64,000 nucleotides of DNA from Enoplosus armatus (Eukaryota > Chordata > Actinopteri > Centrarchiformes > Enoplosidae): positions 5,546,001-5,610,000 of the forward strand of contig NC_092193.1 in the NCBI RefSeq assembly GCF_043641665.1, read 5' to 3'. Below the pieces are notes generated by a model that ran no database searches, was not told the DNA's origin, and saw only the letters and a list, made by a program, of their open reading frames with translations. Positions within the stretch are counted from its first letter, which is position 1. Each line of letters starts with the position of its first letter. The translations under genes were made by a program, and so were the position numbers. Below, one piece after another: positions 36,691 to 48,919 of the stretch.

Positions 36691-36900
36691 CGTCATGGGG
36701 TCGCCGTGCTCCTCGTGCTCCTCCTGTGCGCCAGCTTGTTCCTCGTGTACAACGGCAGCTTCAACGGCGCCTCCAGGGACGCGAACGACACGCACATCCG
36801 GCAGCACGAACAGCTGCGGCGGCCCACTGAAGCCCCCGTCAGGGTGGCCAAGCCTCACCCCCAGGTCCTCCAGGGATACAGCGGCATCATCGACCATAAG
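36691..36900 (+). CDS. st6galnac5: st6galnac5, second coding exon (membrane anchor and stem)
   Basis: This exon has 70 codons, phase 0 at both ends, with acceptor TTTGTGGCAG before 36691 and donor GTAAAC at 36901. It encodes residues 6-75. Residues 6-8 (RHG) end the cytoplasmic tail. Residues 9-25 are a hydrophobic segment (VAVLLVLLLCASLFLVY) that acts as signal-anchor in type II Golgi enzymes. The rest is a polar stem with two N-glycosylation sequons, N26-G-S and N37-D-T, ending GYSGIIDHK. The human ends GYLGVADHK at the same junction. The long glutamine run I recall in the human stem is absent. Other frames over this exon are open because it is GC-rich, and I treat them as shadows. Confidence 0.9.
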
Positions 36901-37049
36901 GTAAACAGATGTGGCTGTGCGGGGCGGATGAATGGCGTCAAATGTGTGTCTAATGCACTGCAAAGTACCAAAGCCTTTGAAAGTGAAGTCTTACTTTTTC
37001 CCCATTAGAAACCCATTTCTGCACTGCATCTTCACTTTCTCTTCCTGAA

Positions 37050-37073
37050 ACACACACACACACACACACACAC
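37050..37073 (+). repeat. (CA)n microsatellite
   Basis: About twelve CA units, st6galnac5 intron 2. Confidence 0.95.
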
Positions 37074-37685
37074 CTTCCCTCCTGTCTAAAGACCAGCAGT
37101 CATCTATCTGCACAGCTCTTTAGAGAGGGAGAGCTTCCCCTTGTCATTTATCACAATTTTCTCCAGCACAGTGTTGCGCCACACTCAATACCCACCTGTC
37201 GTTACTAATAACAGCTTAGGCTACAAATGAAATCCTTGGCTGCATTCTTACGCTCTAATTGATAAACCCAGGAGACCTGCAGCTAGGTGAACCCTGACGT
37301 CACCGAAGGGGTGTATTGACTTCCATCTATTTACCATGCCAGGAGAAAACAATCAATGTGAGTGCTGGGGAGCGAAGGTGTTGCAAGTAAAGCTGACCTA
37401 ATCACCTTGTAAAGGTTTTAGGCAACACACAAGACAGCGTGCTCCTCTGCAAACAATCTGGTTGATGGGCTGTTGGGCGGTTTGTGTGGCGGTCTGCACC
37501 ACTGAGCCAAACGATGGATGCAACAGTTTTCCAACTAACTGTTTTAACATGGTTGAAATTTAGAGGAATGGAAAGTTTGGTCCGGACTCAGAGACAGATA
37601 ATGAGACAATGGGGCCCCTGGGCTCCTCAACCCTCCTACAAAGGAGAAACACACCCAGACTGGAAGAGACACAACATGAATCAGT

Positions 37686-37945
37686 TTGTATCAGTTTGTT
37701 GTAGTTTTGTGGCTCTTTATAGGCCGTTTGCATCTCTTTGTAGTTGTCTTATGTCTATTTGTAGTAGTTCTGCATCTCTCTGTAGCCGCTTTGCTCCTCA
37801 ATGTAGTCATTTTGCATCTCTTTGTAGACCTTTTTGTGTTTGTAATCGTTTTGCATCTCTCTGGAGTAATTTTGCATGTCATCTTGTGTCTCAATGTAGT
37901 CGTTTTGCATTTCTGTACTTGTTTTGTGTCCCTTTTGTAGTCATT
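37686..37945 (+). repeat. Degenerate tandem repeat with about 21-bp unit
   Basis: Variants of CGTTTTGCATCTCTTTGTAGT recur across this stretch with spacings near 21 bases. All three forward frames partly stay open and give a seven-residue periodic peptide (FASLCSR-like), which reflects the repeat, not a gene. I have the impression that this kind of repeat is common in percomorph genomes. Confidence 0.75.
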
Positions 37946-38650
37946 TGATCGACAGTCACTTCGATCAGAGGCTGTGCCTGGAGGCCCGAGGGGTCAGGGG
38001 GTCCCTGGGCCTGTGTCTGGTAGGCTCGTTCATTAATCCAGCCATGGCAAGACTGATGACACCATGAATGGCAGAGCTCGTCAGGGCTGCCGTGTCTCTT
38101 TCAACGAATGTATCTGTTGGCTGCTTTAAATCATCAGATTATGTCACAGGTGGATTTGCATATGAGTAATTTGACAGCCTCTTCACCGTTCTCAGAAGAG
38201 CCTGTTGTTGTGTGGATGAGACAAACAAGCAGCGTGAACATGTGTCAGCTGGACAGATTTGGAAGTCAACACATTGTTCCTGAACGGCAGAAAAAGTAGC
38301 CTGGTTGGTAAATGAACTTTTGCTAAATGAAACACCGGGGGCTCGGAAGAGTCACTTAATCTTGTGACAAAGTAATGCAGGTTGGCAACAGAAGGTGGAA
38401 CTATTATTCATTAAAATAAATCTCCTTGGTGCAGAACACAACAAGTGTGGAAACCTGTAATGTTGGCTGCTGATGACTGTGAAGTTCAGCTGGCAGAGTT
38501 TTCTCAGGAGAGAGGCTGCTTGTCTTTGCCTTTCAGTTTTCTTTTCAAGTCGCTCGACTCTATAGCTTTTGTGTGAGTACAGTGAATTCACACAGTTCAC
38601 TTTACATATAACATACTGTACTAGCTGGTGCATGTTGTTATGGTGACCTA

Positions 38651-38672
38651 GTGTGTGTGTGTGTGTGTGTGT
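38651..38672 (+). repeat. (GT)n microsatellite
   Basis: Eleven GT units, st6galnac5 intron 2. Confidence 0.95.
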
Positions 38673-38999
38673 ATCAGTTATAGCATTTGATCCACCAACA
38701 TAATTGTAGAGCTGCACTTAAAGGATCCGACGACGTCACTAAAGCAGAGTGTAGATAAGAGCAGCAACACAAGCGTCAGACACTTAAACATATTTTAGCC
38801 AAATCCTCAGTTTTCACATGTTACACAAATGACTTGGAAATAAAAGTGAACATTAAAATTATTTCTGAAACTGTTACTAACATTCATTAGATTTTGCTTT
38901 CTGATTCAATGATGTACTGTATGTACTCACTGCCCTTGCACTTTTATTTATCTATAAGTTATGAGTTTTAGACCTTGAGAGTGAGGATGATTTTGGAAA

Positions 39000-39170
39000 A
39001 CGGAACGCTTTCAAATTTTATACGTTACAGAGACAGAAGAGAGATGACAGAGAATGAGGGGAGGGAGAGACGGGGAATGATGCAACAAAGGTCCCCAGCC
39101 GGATGCAAATCGAGGAAGTTGTGGTTCATGGTCGGTGCCTTAACCCCTAGGCTACCAGGCTCCTCCGAAA
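39000..39170 (-). mobile_element. tRNA-derived SINE-like element, minus strand
   Basis: On the minus strand it reads TAGCCTAGGGGTTAAGGCAC (A-box-like), then a decayed B-box region (CTCGATTTGCATCC) and TTGCATCATTCCCCGTCTCT with a CT-rich body. That layout fits a family of fish tRNA-derived SINEs. The degraded B-box indicates an old copy. Confidence 0.65.
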
Positions 39171-41479
39171 ATGGAGGGTACTTAGTCCTGTACCCAGTTC
39201 TTCAAGGCGCTGTTTGAGGTTTAAGACTTGGTTTTAGGCCTAGAGATATAATTAGGTTTCGGTTTGGGTTAGGCATGTAGTCGAGAAGGTTAGAATTAAG
39301 TGTAAATTAAGCAGCCACAAGGGTTCACATGGACTGGACTTAATTGAAATTAATCAATGTGCCGACAAGTACGTGTGAATAGGCCTCCTAATGCAGTCAC
39401 ACAATGTAGCATAAACAGAAAATGCATTAGCATCGGCTGTCCATGTCTGCCTCCGTTCTGGAGTATATCTGGCCCTTTAGGCGTTATGACAAGTATATAC
39501 TATCGAGCGGACAAACACATTCGTCTTTGTTTTTGTTTAAACGAAGATAGTTAATTCGTTTAAGACAGATAATTTGGTTTAGATCATTTGGTTTGAGGTG
39601 TTTGTCACTCGAGTTGCATTAATGGGCTCCACTGTCGAGCTGTGTGTCTCCCAGGCCTCAGTAATTTAGCTGGTGTTTGGTTGTTAAGATTTGTATCACA
39701 ACCAACTGGCCCCAAAACAGAATTTCAATTTAAAATGTGTAAACTTTTAATACTTGTCCGAAGTTGTGGTCAATATGCCAGAGGCTGTTTAGCTTTTGGT
39801 CTTTGAATCAGAATTATTTCACAGCTAAGTCACGCAGCTCTCTCAGAAGTTAAGCGGCGCACAAATAAATATGAAATGAGTCATGAGACAGCTGATGGGG
39901 CGCGCCGCACCATCTTTTTTTCTCACTATCTGAAATGCCAATATTCAGTGACCGTGTATGTTTTGATTTGATGAGGATTTGTCTGTAATGCGTCAGTAAA
40001 CCCAGCTATGGATGAGAATTGATTTTCCCCCACTGACACGAGCAGCCGAGCATCGTAAGTAAACCACCAATTTATTTTTTCTCCTGGCAATAAACTTATT
40101 GACATTTTGGTGACAAGGGACATCAATTAGGGCCACGGCTCCACTGAACATCATTAATGCTTCTTCAAATCTGCTATTATGTCACCCTTCACATTCTGCC
40201 ACTGCAAGCTGCAATCAATACTTTATGATTTGAATGCACTTTGGTACTACAGCATGTGGTAGTGCATGCAGTACAACCTTCAGGTACTTTGCATTCATTG
40301 TTCTGAGCTATTGCGTCCTCCCGGTTTGACAACATGGATGAGATTTCTCTGTATACATGGAGCAGTGAGTTGTTGGCCTTGCCTCGCATTTGTTCTCCTG
40401 CAGTGCTGAATTATTGGTGTTTGGGAAAAGAAATACTCTGACATGAACATTTGTCTTCTTCATCTTTGCTTGCTGACCTCTCTACCATATTGATCTTTCC
40501 AAGATATCAGCTGGTTGGCACACAGGGTGCAGTGCCAGTCAGCCTTTGACCATTTCACTTTATCTTCCACCTGAGAATTAAACTCACAACCCAGAAAACA
40601 TTTTGAAGCCTGCAAGTTTTCTCCAGACTTTTGGCCAAGATGCCAAAACATTTGCCAGAACATTAATGTTTTTCTCCTTGCTGGTTTATAAGCCAAAACT
40701 TTAAGATATTTGTTTGTTTTGTTATGTTACAGACAGTATTTATGCATCTGAAATCCATTTAAATGTATATTTTCAATGCAGCACATTTGATTTAGGGTCA
40801 AAATGAAGGGTAATTTATTTCTAGCTATGCAGCAGCACTGGTTGGCTTGAACATGTGCTGTGAAGACTGTGGAGGAGAGCGACGAGATAAGGAAGCAAAG
40901 AAAGAAACTTGGGAAGGAGATGAAAAGGGAGAGAAACTCTTGTAGAATAAGGGCAAAGAGAATGAGAGAAGAGGACAAAACTAGGGAAGGGTAAGGACGG
41001 AAAGAATGATAAAAGAGAATATAGGACCCGGGAAAGGTTCAGCCTCAGAGAATGAGACAAGAGAGTGAAGAAGGAGTCAGAAACTGACACAAGAGCGAAA
41101 GATAGAGAGTGAAATCCCAAGGGGTTTCCTTTCTTCTAGCAGTATCCTCCTTTTTTATTTTTTCAGTGAGGAGAAGGAGGATGACAGGAAACCACTCTCG
41201 CCTGTCTCTCTGTGGAGAGGGGAAGACGTGACGGTGTAACCATCTCCCTCCAATTGCCTCTCCGACACCAGTATCATGCAGATTTCTAACTGACATCCTG
41301 CAAGACAGGTGGAGGCACAGGAATGGAGGAGATTTTGGTGCAGACGGGAGCAAAGAGTCTTATCAAACACGAGGGGCACCCTGAAGTCACACTGGAAAGG
41401 AGCTGACTTTTCCCGTATAACGAGAACCAAGATGTTTGCACATGATTTGAAAATTAAACTTTTGGCTTCTTAGCAAACA

Positions 41480-42050
41480 AGACAAAGAGTCTACAGCCAT
41501 GCTAGCGGCTCTGTGAGACTGTACTCGACATGGCACCGCTATAATATTGTCTGACGGAACTTAACAAGAGATTTTGTCTTTTTATTCCACATTTTTCTAC
41601 CACAGTGACAATGCTGACATGCTGATGTTCAGCAGTTGGTATTTGCCATGTTCACCATCATAGTTTAGTATCTTTACGCATGCTAACGTTTGCTAAGTAC
41701 AGCTAAGGCTCATGGGAATGCCATTAGTGTTAGTATTTGATAAAGTATTGGACAAATTGTAATTTTGACCTGATGATGGTGCTAGATGAAAAAATGTCAC
41801 GGCATGATACGTTTCACCCAGAGGCACAAATGTCAACCTCATGGTGGCGCTAGAGGAAATTCAGGGGATCACCAAAGTCATTAGGATTCATCCTCTGGGA
41901 GCCATGAATGTCTGAACCAAATTTTGCGCTGATTCATTCAGTATATGTTGAGATATTTCACTGAATAAATGAAAACTTTGACCTGCTAGTGGCGCTAGAT
42001 GAAAAAATGATGATCAAAGTGGCCAACCGACGGATCGGCCAACCAATGGA
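41480..42050 (+). mobile_element. Dispersed repeat family A, longest copy
   Basis: This copy runs from AGAGTCTACAGCCATGCTAG through ACATGCTGATGTTCAGCAG, GACCTGATGATGGTGCTAGA and CTCATGGTGGCGCTAGAGGA to GGCCAACCGACGGATCGGCC. It is the most complete example in the window, at about 570 bases, and lies in st6galnac5 intron 2. No transposase frame is present, so it is non-autonomous. Confidence 0.75.
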
Positions 42051-42805
42051 CCGTCAATGCCACACCGCGAGAAAACAACATTTACAAAGCAGATTCTTCT
42101 GCACAAACTCCGGACAGAGTCGGTTCGGGACATATCTGGGCTGGAAACACTCACTGACTAGGTACACTTTGCTTGAAGGCATGAGCCAAGGAGAACGACG
42201 CCATCTGTGCCGAGGAGACGTGACAAGGCATCCCTCTCCCAACCACAGCTTTAGTGACAGCTGGAGAAGTGAGATGTTTAATATTTCATCTCAGGCAGCC
42301 ACATCTTCTATGGTTTCCTCTGAGCAACAAAGCCATTTTTCACCGTTCATTAGGATTTCGCTCTGCAATCAGCCAGCTGGAGAGCAAGACAGAAAACTCC
42401 CCAATTAGGCCGTTATGGCCAAGGACTCTGTAGTCATTTTATGCAAACTAACAGTGTTTGTGAAGTCTGCAGGTCTGTGTGCGTATGTGCATAAACCTGT
42501 GCATGCGTATGTGAGGTCTGTCTTTGTGTTTTGTACCATTTTGAGTTATAAATTACAATGCGAACTGCACGAAACATTAGCGACAGATAGCCACTATTTT
42601 TTTGCAGAGACCTTGTTAGAATGCTAAAAATGCTCCGTTTCGACTGAAGAGAAGAGAATAGCGGTTTCGTTATGCCACAGTGGTCCCAATTGGGGCATAG
42701 TCTTGGATTTCAACTTATCTCCAGTGCATTCTGCTCCCGCCAAACATAACACAGCTTCAGGCTCTTTGCAATGCAGGCCTGGAAAGCAATTATGGATGAA
42801 GAGTA

Positions 42806-42843
42806 GGTGGGGTGGGGGGTGGGGGGTGGTGGGGGCGGGGGTG
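42806..42843 (+). repeat. G-rich tract with G-quadruplex pattern
   Basis: Runs of four to six G separated by single T, TGGT or C linkers (GGGG-T-GGGGGG-T-GGGGGG and so on) fit the sequence pattern of a very stable G-quadruplex on the plus, non-template strand. The RNA of intron 2 would carry it. Confidence 0.85.
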
Positions 42844-44055
42844 TTGCGCTGCCTCTCGATAAGCATTCCCTCGATGGAGTAATCTCACACTCGGTGCCTT
42901 TTGGCATTCTGTGGTTAGGGAATCACTGGTGAAGTCATATATTCTCAACATAAAGGAAGTGGAGGGAAATTTCTTGAGGCGTGTGTCATGAGCTGAATGG
43001 TGATTTCATGCTTCTCCGTGTTTTAACCTTTGGTGCTTGGTAAGCTGCAGCCTGTGGGGCGCTCTCCTTATTTAGCCCCTGAGAGACCTGTGAGGGATCT
43101 GAAAAGGTTAAATTATGATAAATGGATGATACCTTTTGGCACAACATTGGGAGATGGATGATGGGCCGCCGCCGCCTTCCACATCGTTGAGAGCGAATGC
43201 AAAGAGACGTCAGGCAGGAAGCATCGCAATAAAATCCAGTTTCTTTGCTTTGCCTTCCTCTGGCTCCACAGATCCATGAGGCCGGCTACGTAACTCAGCT
43301 CTTAAGGCGTGATTAATGAGCATGTCCTCCATGGTGGGAGAGAGGAATGATGAAACTATTACTTGTATTTTGGCGTAATCTCTTCCCATATGCTGTGAGC
43401 CCCTCCCAGATTAGAAATATATTGGATACCAAAGTTATTAATTATGGAGACCGGGGGTTTGCCAAAACAATGAGCTTCTTGGCTGAAAATAGAGCAAAAG
43501 AGCAGGGCTCTATTCAAGTTTGCAAAGTCATTTTGTAAAACAAGAAATGACAAAGCAAAAGTTGTAGCCTCCTGTAGCCATGTAGTGTTTTGCTGATGTG
43601 ACATTAAATTGCTTCCTGGGCCACGATGCCTGCACTCAGTCGAAACAGTCCCAATTACAGAGTGGACTTTGATGTATATCCCATCACCACCCCCTCCCCC
43701 ATTGAGGAGACAGCATCATGACTGTTCATCGAAGGGTCTTTGGTCTCCTGCTCTCACTGACGAGTCTACTGGTTACACCTCCAGTGGTGCTGAGGAGTAA
43801 GCATTTTCCTGGGTGCATACAAAGCTGCTTCCTTCCTCTCTGCCGGAGCGACTCCACATTGAGTCAGGTTCATATCAACAGCAGGGGCTTTCATGGGACC
43901 CCAGATCTCTGTAGTGTAAAACAGATACCGCAGATAGTCCACGCTCTCTCAGAGCAATTTCAGATGGTGCGTCGTCCCCTGCGCGGAAAAAGTCTAATGG
44001 TGCATACAAACAAGAGTGAAAACAAATGCAGATGCTGCCATATAAGAAATTAGGG

Positions 44056-44330
44056 CTCACTGGATGGTTTAATGAGTATGAAAACCATGTAAATCATATT
44101 CTATGGCCTTCATAGTCACATGATCTCAACCCAATTGAACACCTACTGGAGATTTTAGCGTGACATGTTACACATACATGACTTTGACCATCAAATCACC
44201 AAATTAGGGAACATGTTTTGGAGGACTCGTGTTCACCCCTCCAGCCCAGTTCAGAGACTTATTGAATCTTTTAAGCATTTAAGCTGTTCTGGAGGCTACG
44301 ACATTACTTATACCTTATTTACACCCAGCT
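44056..44330 (+). pseudogene. Decayed Tc1-like transposase C-terminal end
   Basis: In the frame of 44056 the peptide reads LTGWFNEYENHVNHILWPS, then a stop (TAG at 44113), then SHDLNPIEHLLEIL. Tc1/mariner transposases carry a WPxQSPDLNPIEHLW block whose Glu is the third catalytic acid (DD34E), so this is the transposase C-terminus with CAG changed to TAG. About 60 bases on, another frame gives VHPSSPVQRLIESF, matching the family's later SIPPVxxQRLIESM block, which shows a frameshift. No N-terminal part or terminal repeats were found. It is dead. Confidence 0.8.
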
Positions 44331-44884
44331 ACTTTGCATGCCTCGCAGATCGCAGAGCTATCAGATCTCATAACAGCTAAGTGTAAATGCATCCGAGAAG
44401 CATTTGAGATGGATTGTAATCTGTTTGCTCAAACCGCGACGGCACGTGATGCACATTGTACCCAGATGTTGAAATGATGTAAATTCAGAAATCTGTCTCT
44501 TCAAGATGCAAACATAATTTTTACTTCCCCTGTCAGTAAGAAGCTGTAGAAATAGCCTGTGATGATGCAGATAAAGTTACACACGAATTCAGCCATCTTT
44601 CTTCCTTTCTTATTAAACAACAGGGAAAAAAAAGGCCTCCAGCAATTTCAAACAACAAACAGTTATACAGAAGACTCACCATGCTGTTGCCATGTTTATT
44701 TGATCCCTGATCAGTTTGACCACTAAATGATCAGTATAGATGACGGAGTGGCATGAGCCTGTAAAAACAAGCAAAACCTCTGCCCATGTATTTGTGTTAT
44801 GGATAGTCTGACTCACCTCATGTAAAAAGAAAAATGTAATATAATTTGGTGTAGCAGCTATGTTTTTTCTGCTTTCCTGTCTTC

Positions 44885-44960
44885 TAAATCATCTAGTGAC
44901 CCCTCAGATTTATCTCCCAGGGGGTCCTGACCCCCAGGATGGGAACCACGGCTTTAAATG
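44885..44960 (-). mobile_element. Short repeat with GGGGGTC blocks
   Basis: The minus strand reads GTGGTTCCCATCCTGGGGGT, then CAGGACCCCCTGGGAGATAA and TCTGAGGGGTCAC. Similar blocks occur near 49170-49215 and 48220-48270. It resembles ends of high-copy fish hAT-like repeats, but I cannot assign it firmly. Confidence 0.45.
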
Positions 44961-47654
44961 AACAGTGAAAATGGGGCCTAATGCTGAGTTCAGACATGTG
45001 AAAAGATTCCCATGTTAGCGACTTGTGAGGATTTTCGTTATCAAGATCTGTGCAATAACAACATAACACCATATCCATTACATGTGGGTTTATTTACACT
45101 GAACAGTGGACTTTGGCTGATGTGAGGCTTCCATATTATTTGTTTTGTTTTTTATTATTAAGTGCAAAGTCTGATATATCGGTCCCAGTTTTCCAGTCGA
45201 GTTCTTTTGCGAGTTGGATGTTGACGTGAACATTGTTTACAAGTTGGATCTCGTAATAATGATAACTCTAATATGACATGAAGGCGACATTTTATGTTTG
45301 TTTTTCCTTTACTTTGTCCCCTGTGTGTTAGTAGAGAAGCTACCTTTGAAAATGCTACGAAGCTGGTATTTATGGTGAGGGGAGGGAATAATAAAACCCA
45401 AGTGTTCGTTGGTACAAAAGATCTATAAACAGGCTTCAGAACAAAATACTTCATTCACACGTAGCATACATGTAGAGCCGTCTCCTGCTGTGTAATGAAT
45501 ACCAGCTGTGTCACTGTGGTTCAAACACATGGAGTGGAGGTGAAAGGAGGGTCCATCAGTCTGTATTAATCAGTCACTTCTCTGATAGCAGAGGTGTTTC
45601 TGTGGTTCTGCAGGGAACATGGACAGCAGAGGAAGTAGTCATTTAAAGAGTGTGGAGGACAGACAAGTTCTGCTTGTTTACATCGTGTCAATCATTGTGG
45701 AAAGCTGGTGTGACTGATGATTTGTTTGTTTCAGAAAGTCTGAAAAATGACAAATTCCAAACAACGCCTGTAATAAAGTATATATTATCCCGTAGATACA
45801 GACCCTCTCACCCCCCGTCACCCTAGAGAACTGAGGACATTTTGTATACATCGCAAAATTGCCTCAGATTTGAACTTAATTGGGTTAGGGTTAGGACAAG
45901 CCTGAGCAGTAGCAAGTGGGTCACACTGACATGTAGGTCAACAGTGGAAGTTTCCATGATTGTCAGTACGACTAAATTGATTTGAGGCGGGGTTGATGTG
46001 GTGTAACCCCCACCGGGTCGACACAATCTCATCAAAAGAGCTCGCTGACTCAATTTCCTGCAGTAAAAAAACCCAGAATATAGATATGTGAAGTGGGAAG
46101 ACCCGCTGGTGTTTTTCCTCATGATGAGTTTCAACATAGTTCACAAAGAAACATGGAACTCTCCTGGATGATGTAGCGACCATATGGGTTTGTTTTATGA
46201 CCACAAGTTGTAAATAGTTATTTTGGCATGGTGGATGGGTCTAAATAACTACAATACCCGTGGGCCATGGCTGCAGTTGCCATGGAGAAGAAGTCAGTTA
46301 GAGGCGAGAATCAGAGTGCAAATTCAAAAACACTTGTTGAAATTGTGAACAAAACACAGCGACATAGCAGCTAAATTCATTTAGAATTGACCCAGAATGC
46401 AAAAGTAAATTAATTTAAGCTCCGTTTTCTCAACACAGTAATCTTTGACTTTCGCCCGCTGTTAGCTGCACACGCCACAGAATCTTAAGCTCAGTGATTG
46501 GATGTTTCTGCACCTTAGGAGTCATAGTTGACTTCTCCCCCAAAGCTATTGTTCACAGGCTTTTACCTTTGACTTTTTATCAAAGAAGCAGATATTTTCG
46601 TATGCAGTTGAGTTTACTCCTCACAGCTCTTCTATGGTTACTTGTAAATTAAATCCAGGTTGCATTGAAAAAAACAGTTATGAGATGAATTTGAATTCTT
46701 TACATATACAGAAACTAAAAAAAACACTTCTGCACAGTTTTGGTGTTGTAATCTAAATTTGAGTCAGATTATTTATTTCAGAGCAACACACAATTTTGTA
46801 TCACCTAAAAAAAGTATTGTCCTTGTTCTGTCCTCTGTTGTACTGTACAGCAAAATGAACCTGTGCTGAAAAAATATCAAATAGACAGCCTGACAGCTTC
46901 TTTGTAGAATCAATGGATGTTTGTTCTTTGAGATAATAAAGTCAAAATCAAGTGGGATCCGTGTTCATTATGAGCCAGCAGGCAGGTAAACCTTTAAAAA
47001 GGTTTCTCTAACTTTTTGTAGTTTGTCAGCTATACGAACACAATCTAATAAAAGCTGAAATGATTTCCTCATTACACATTTGGAACAGCACTCGTGCATC
47101 TTTCTGATGGCGCCAGCAGGGATTAACTTCATATTTATGAAGGAACCCGACTTGTTTTGAGTCAAGTAATCTTTTGAAACCTCTGCCTCGTCTCAAACTG
47201 CAGTTATTTGCAGTCAAGATAAACAAATGGAACTATAAGTGAAGTTGCTTCAACATTTGTTACCCTTCAGTTGTTTGAATCAAAGCGCTCCGCTCTGGTT
47301 AATAGAAGTTCAGAAGTTTTCCCCAAATACCCAAATTTCCTCCAAGATGAGTGTTGATGCTTTGAAACTAAACAAAGTTTCAAAACATCAACACAGAGCT
47401 GGGAAGAAAGTTTTGGAGTAAAACAATAAGTTTTAACACTGAAACACAGAAATACACTCTTTAATTGTCACTTTTACAGTGAAGAAGAGTGATATGAAGA
47501 CAGCTGGCTGCAGCAAATAAAATTAAAATAAATTAACAGATGCAGAAAGAGTGTCTGTCTATTTATGAGCTGAAGATGACTCCATTTCCTCGGCTCGTAA
47601 TCAGTGTTAATTCCACCCTCCATCATCATCTCATTAATAATGCAACAAAAGCCT

Positions 47655-47672
47655 TGATGATGATGATGATGA
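47655..47672 (+). repeat. (TGA)n microsatellite
   Basis: Six units in st6galnac5 intron 2, just before a family-C fragment. Confidence 0.9.
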
Positions 47673-47744
47673 CAGCATCAGATGCTCTGCTAATAACCGA
47701 GAGGAACAGTATCGACTGCACAGCATTAAGTTTTAATGCTTCCA

Positions 47745-47965
47745 ACAACTGTGGGAAAGTAACAAAGTACATTTACAAAAGTACTGTACTTAAGTACTAT
47801 TCTGAGGTACTTGTACTTCACCTGAGTATTTTCATTTGATGCTACGTTATATTTCTACTTCACTACATTTCAGAGGGAAATATTGTTCTTTTTTACTGGA
47901 TTACTTTTATCTGACATCAATTATTAGTTACTTTTACATTAAGAATTTACATTGAAAACATTGTT
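47745..47965 (-). mobile_element. Dispersed repeat family C, end fragment
   Basis: The plus strand reads GTGGGAAAGTAACAAAGTAC, then ACTGTACTTAAGTACTATTC and CACTACATTTCAGAGGGAAA. This is the reverse complement of the end seen at 49790-49920 (TTTACTTTCCACCGCTG). It is an abundant teleost repeat whose exact class I cannot give. Confidence 0.8.
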
Positions 47966-48165
47966 GAAGATTAAACCACGAGTTGTTAGAAGTTCCACCG
48001 AAGAGTTATTTCCCTCTAAACTTCTCACGTCGACTCATTTAAATACTTGTCTGACGCTCAAAGAGTCAAAATATCGCAGAATATTTCACTATGAAGCAAA
48101 GATTTGAGAAAAATCCAAATAACAAATACAGATTTGCAGCAGAACTTTGTTTTTTCTTCTTTCCT

Positions 48166-48167
<2 letters not shown>

Positions 48168-48196
<29 letters not shown>
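48168..48196 (+). repeat. (ATT)n microsatellite
   Basis: About nine units, st6galnac5 intron 2. Confidence 0.95.
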
Positions 48197-48198
<2 letters not shown>

Positions 48199-48919
48199 CC
48201 TCTCACACCCTTCAAATTTATTTTGTGACCCACTGGCGGGGACCAGACCCCATGTCGAGAACCACTAGATTAAACTCCCTAATGGTGTATAAAGTAATTA
48301 GTAGAAATTTAGAAACGTACTTCCTGCACTGCTGCGGCTGTGTGACGCGCAGCTTTCCACGTGTGGTAACGTGGAAACCGCTGATCAGGGCTCATTAAGG
48401 GATAAAACGGTGTGGGAGCACCTCCCCGACAGAAGGCTGTTAGCGTGCACGCGTGCATTGTTTGTGTTTTTATGAATTCCTGCTAGGCAGAATACACTCA
48501 GGATTAGACTAATGAGGCTCATCACCTTGGTGAAAAACCCAGAAAAAAACCCTCCAAACAGCCGTTTATGATGTGAGTCAGTTCCAGAGCTGCTGGCAGG
48601 AATGATTTCTTTCATTGTGCAGATCAACCTGTGTGAATATAACTCGCATTTGCATGTTCCTAATCAGCAGTTTGGCTGTTATAGCATCTCTGGTGCGTGT
48701 CCATTAAGTAAATGAATAGGCATTACCATGGCAATAAACATTAGGATTGTGATTCATTTCATTAGTGTTTTCTTATTAAAAGTCTGTCTCTGGGAACGCA
48801 GCGGAAAAACAGCATAAACAAGTTCTCCTCTAAGTTCCACTTGATCACACCGGGAACTTTTTCATGCAGAGGGGCTCATTGTTATTAATACAAGTCATCT
48901 GAGTAGCGGATAGCACAAT

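Noticed and set aside
36655..36963. Minus-strand and alternate plus-strand open frames over st6galnac5 exon 2, including a Cys/Ser-rich one
   Set aside because: They are shadows of the real exon, caused by few stops in GC-rich DNA.
37484..37948. 154-codon plus-strand frame with repeated FASLCSR-like units
   Set aside because: It is a by-product of the 21-bp tandem repeat. Units are degenerate at the DNA level without codon constraint.
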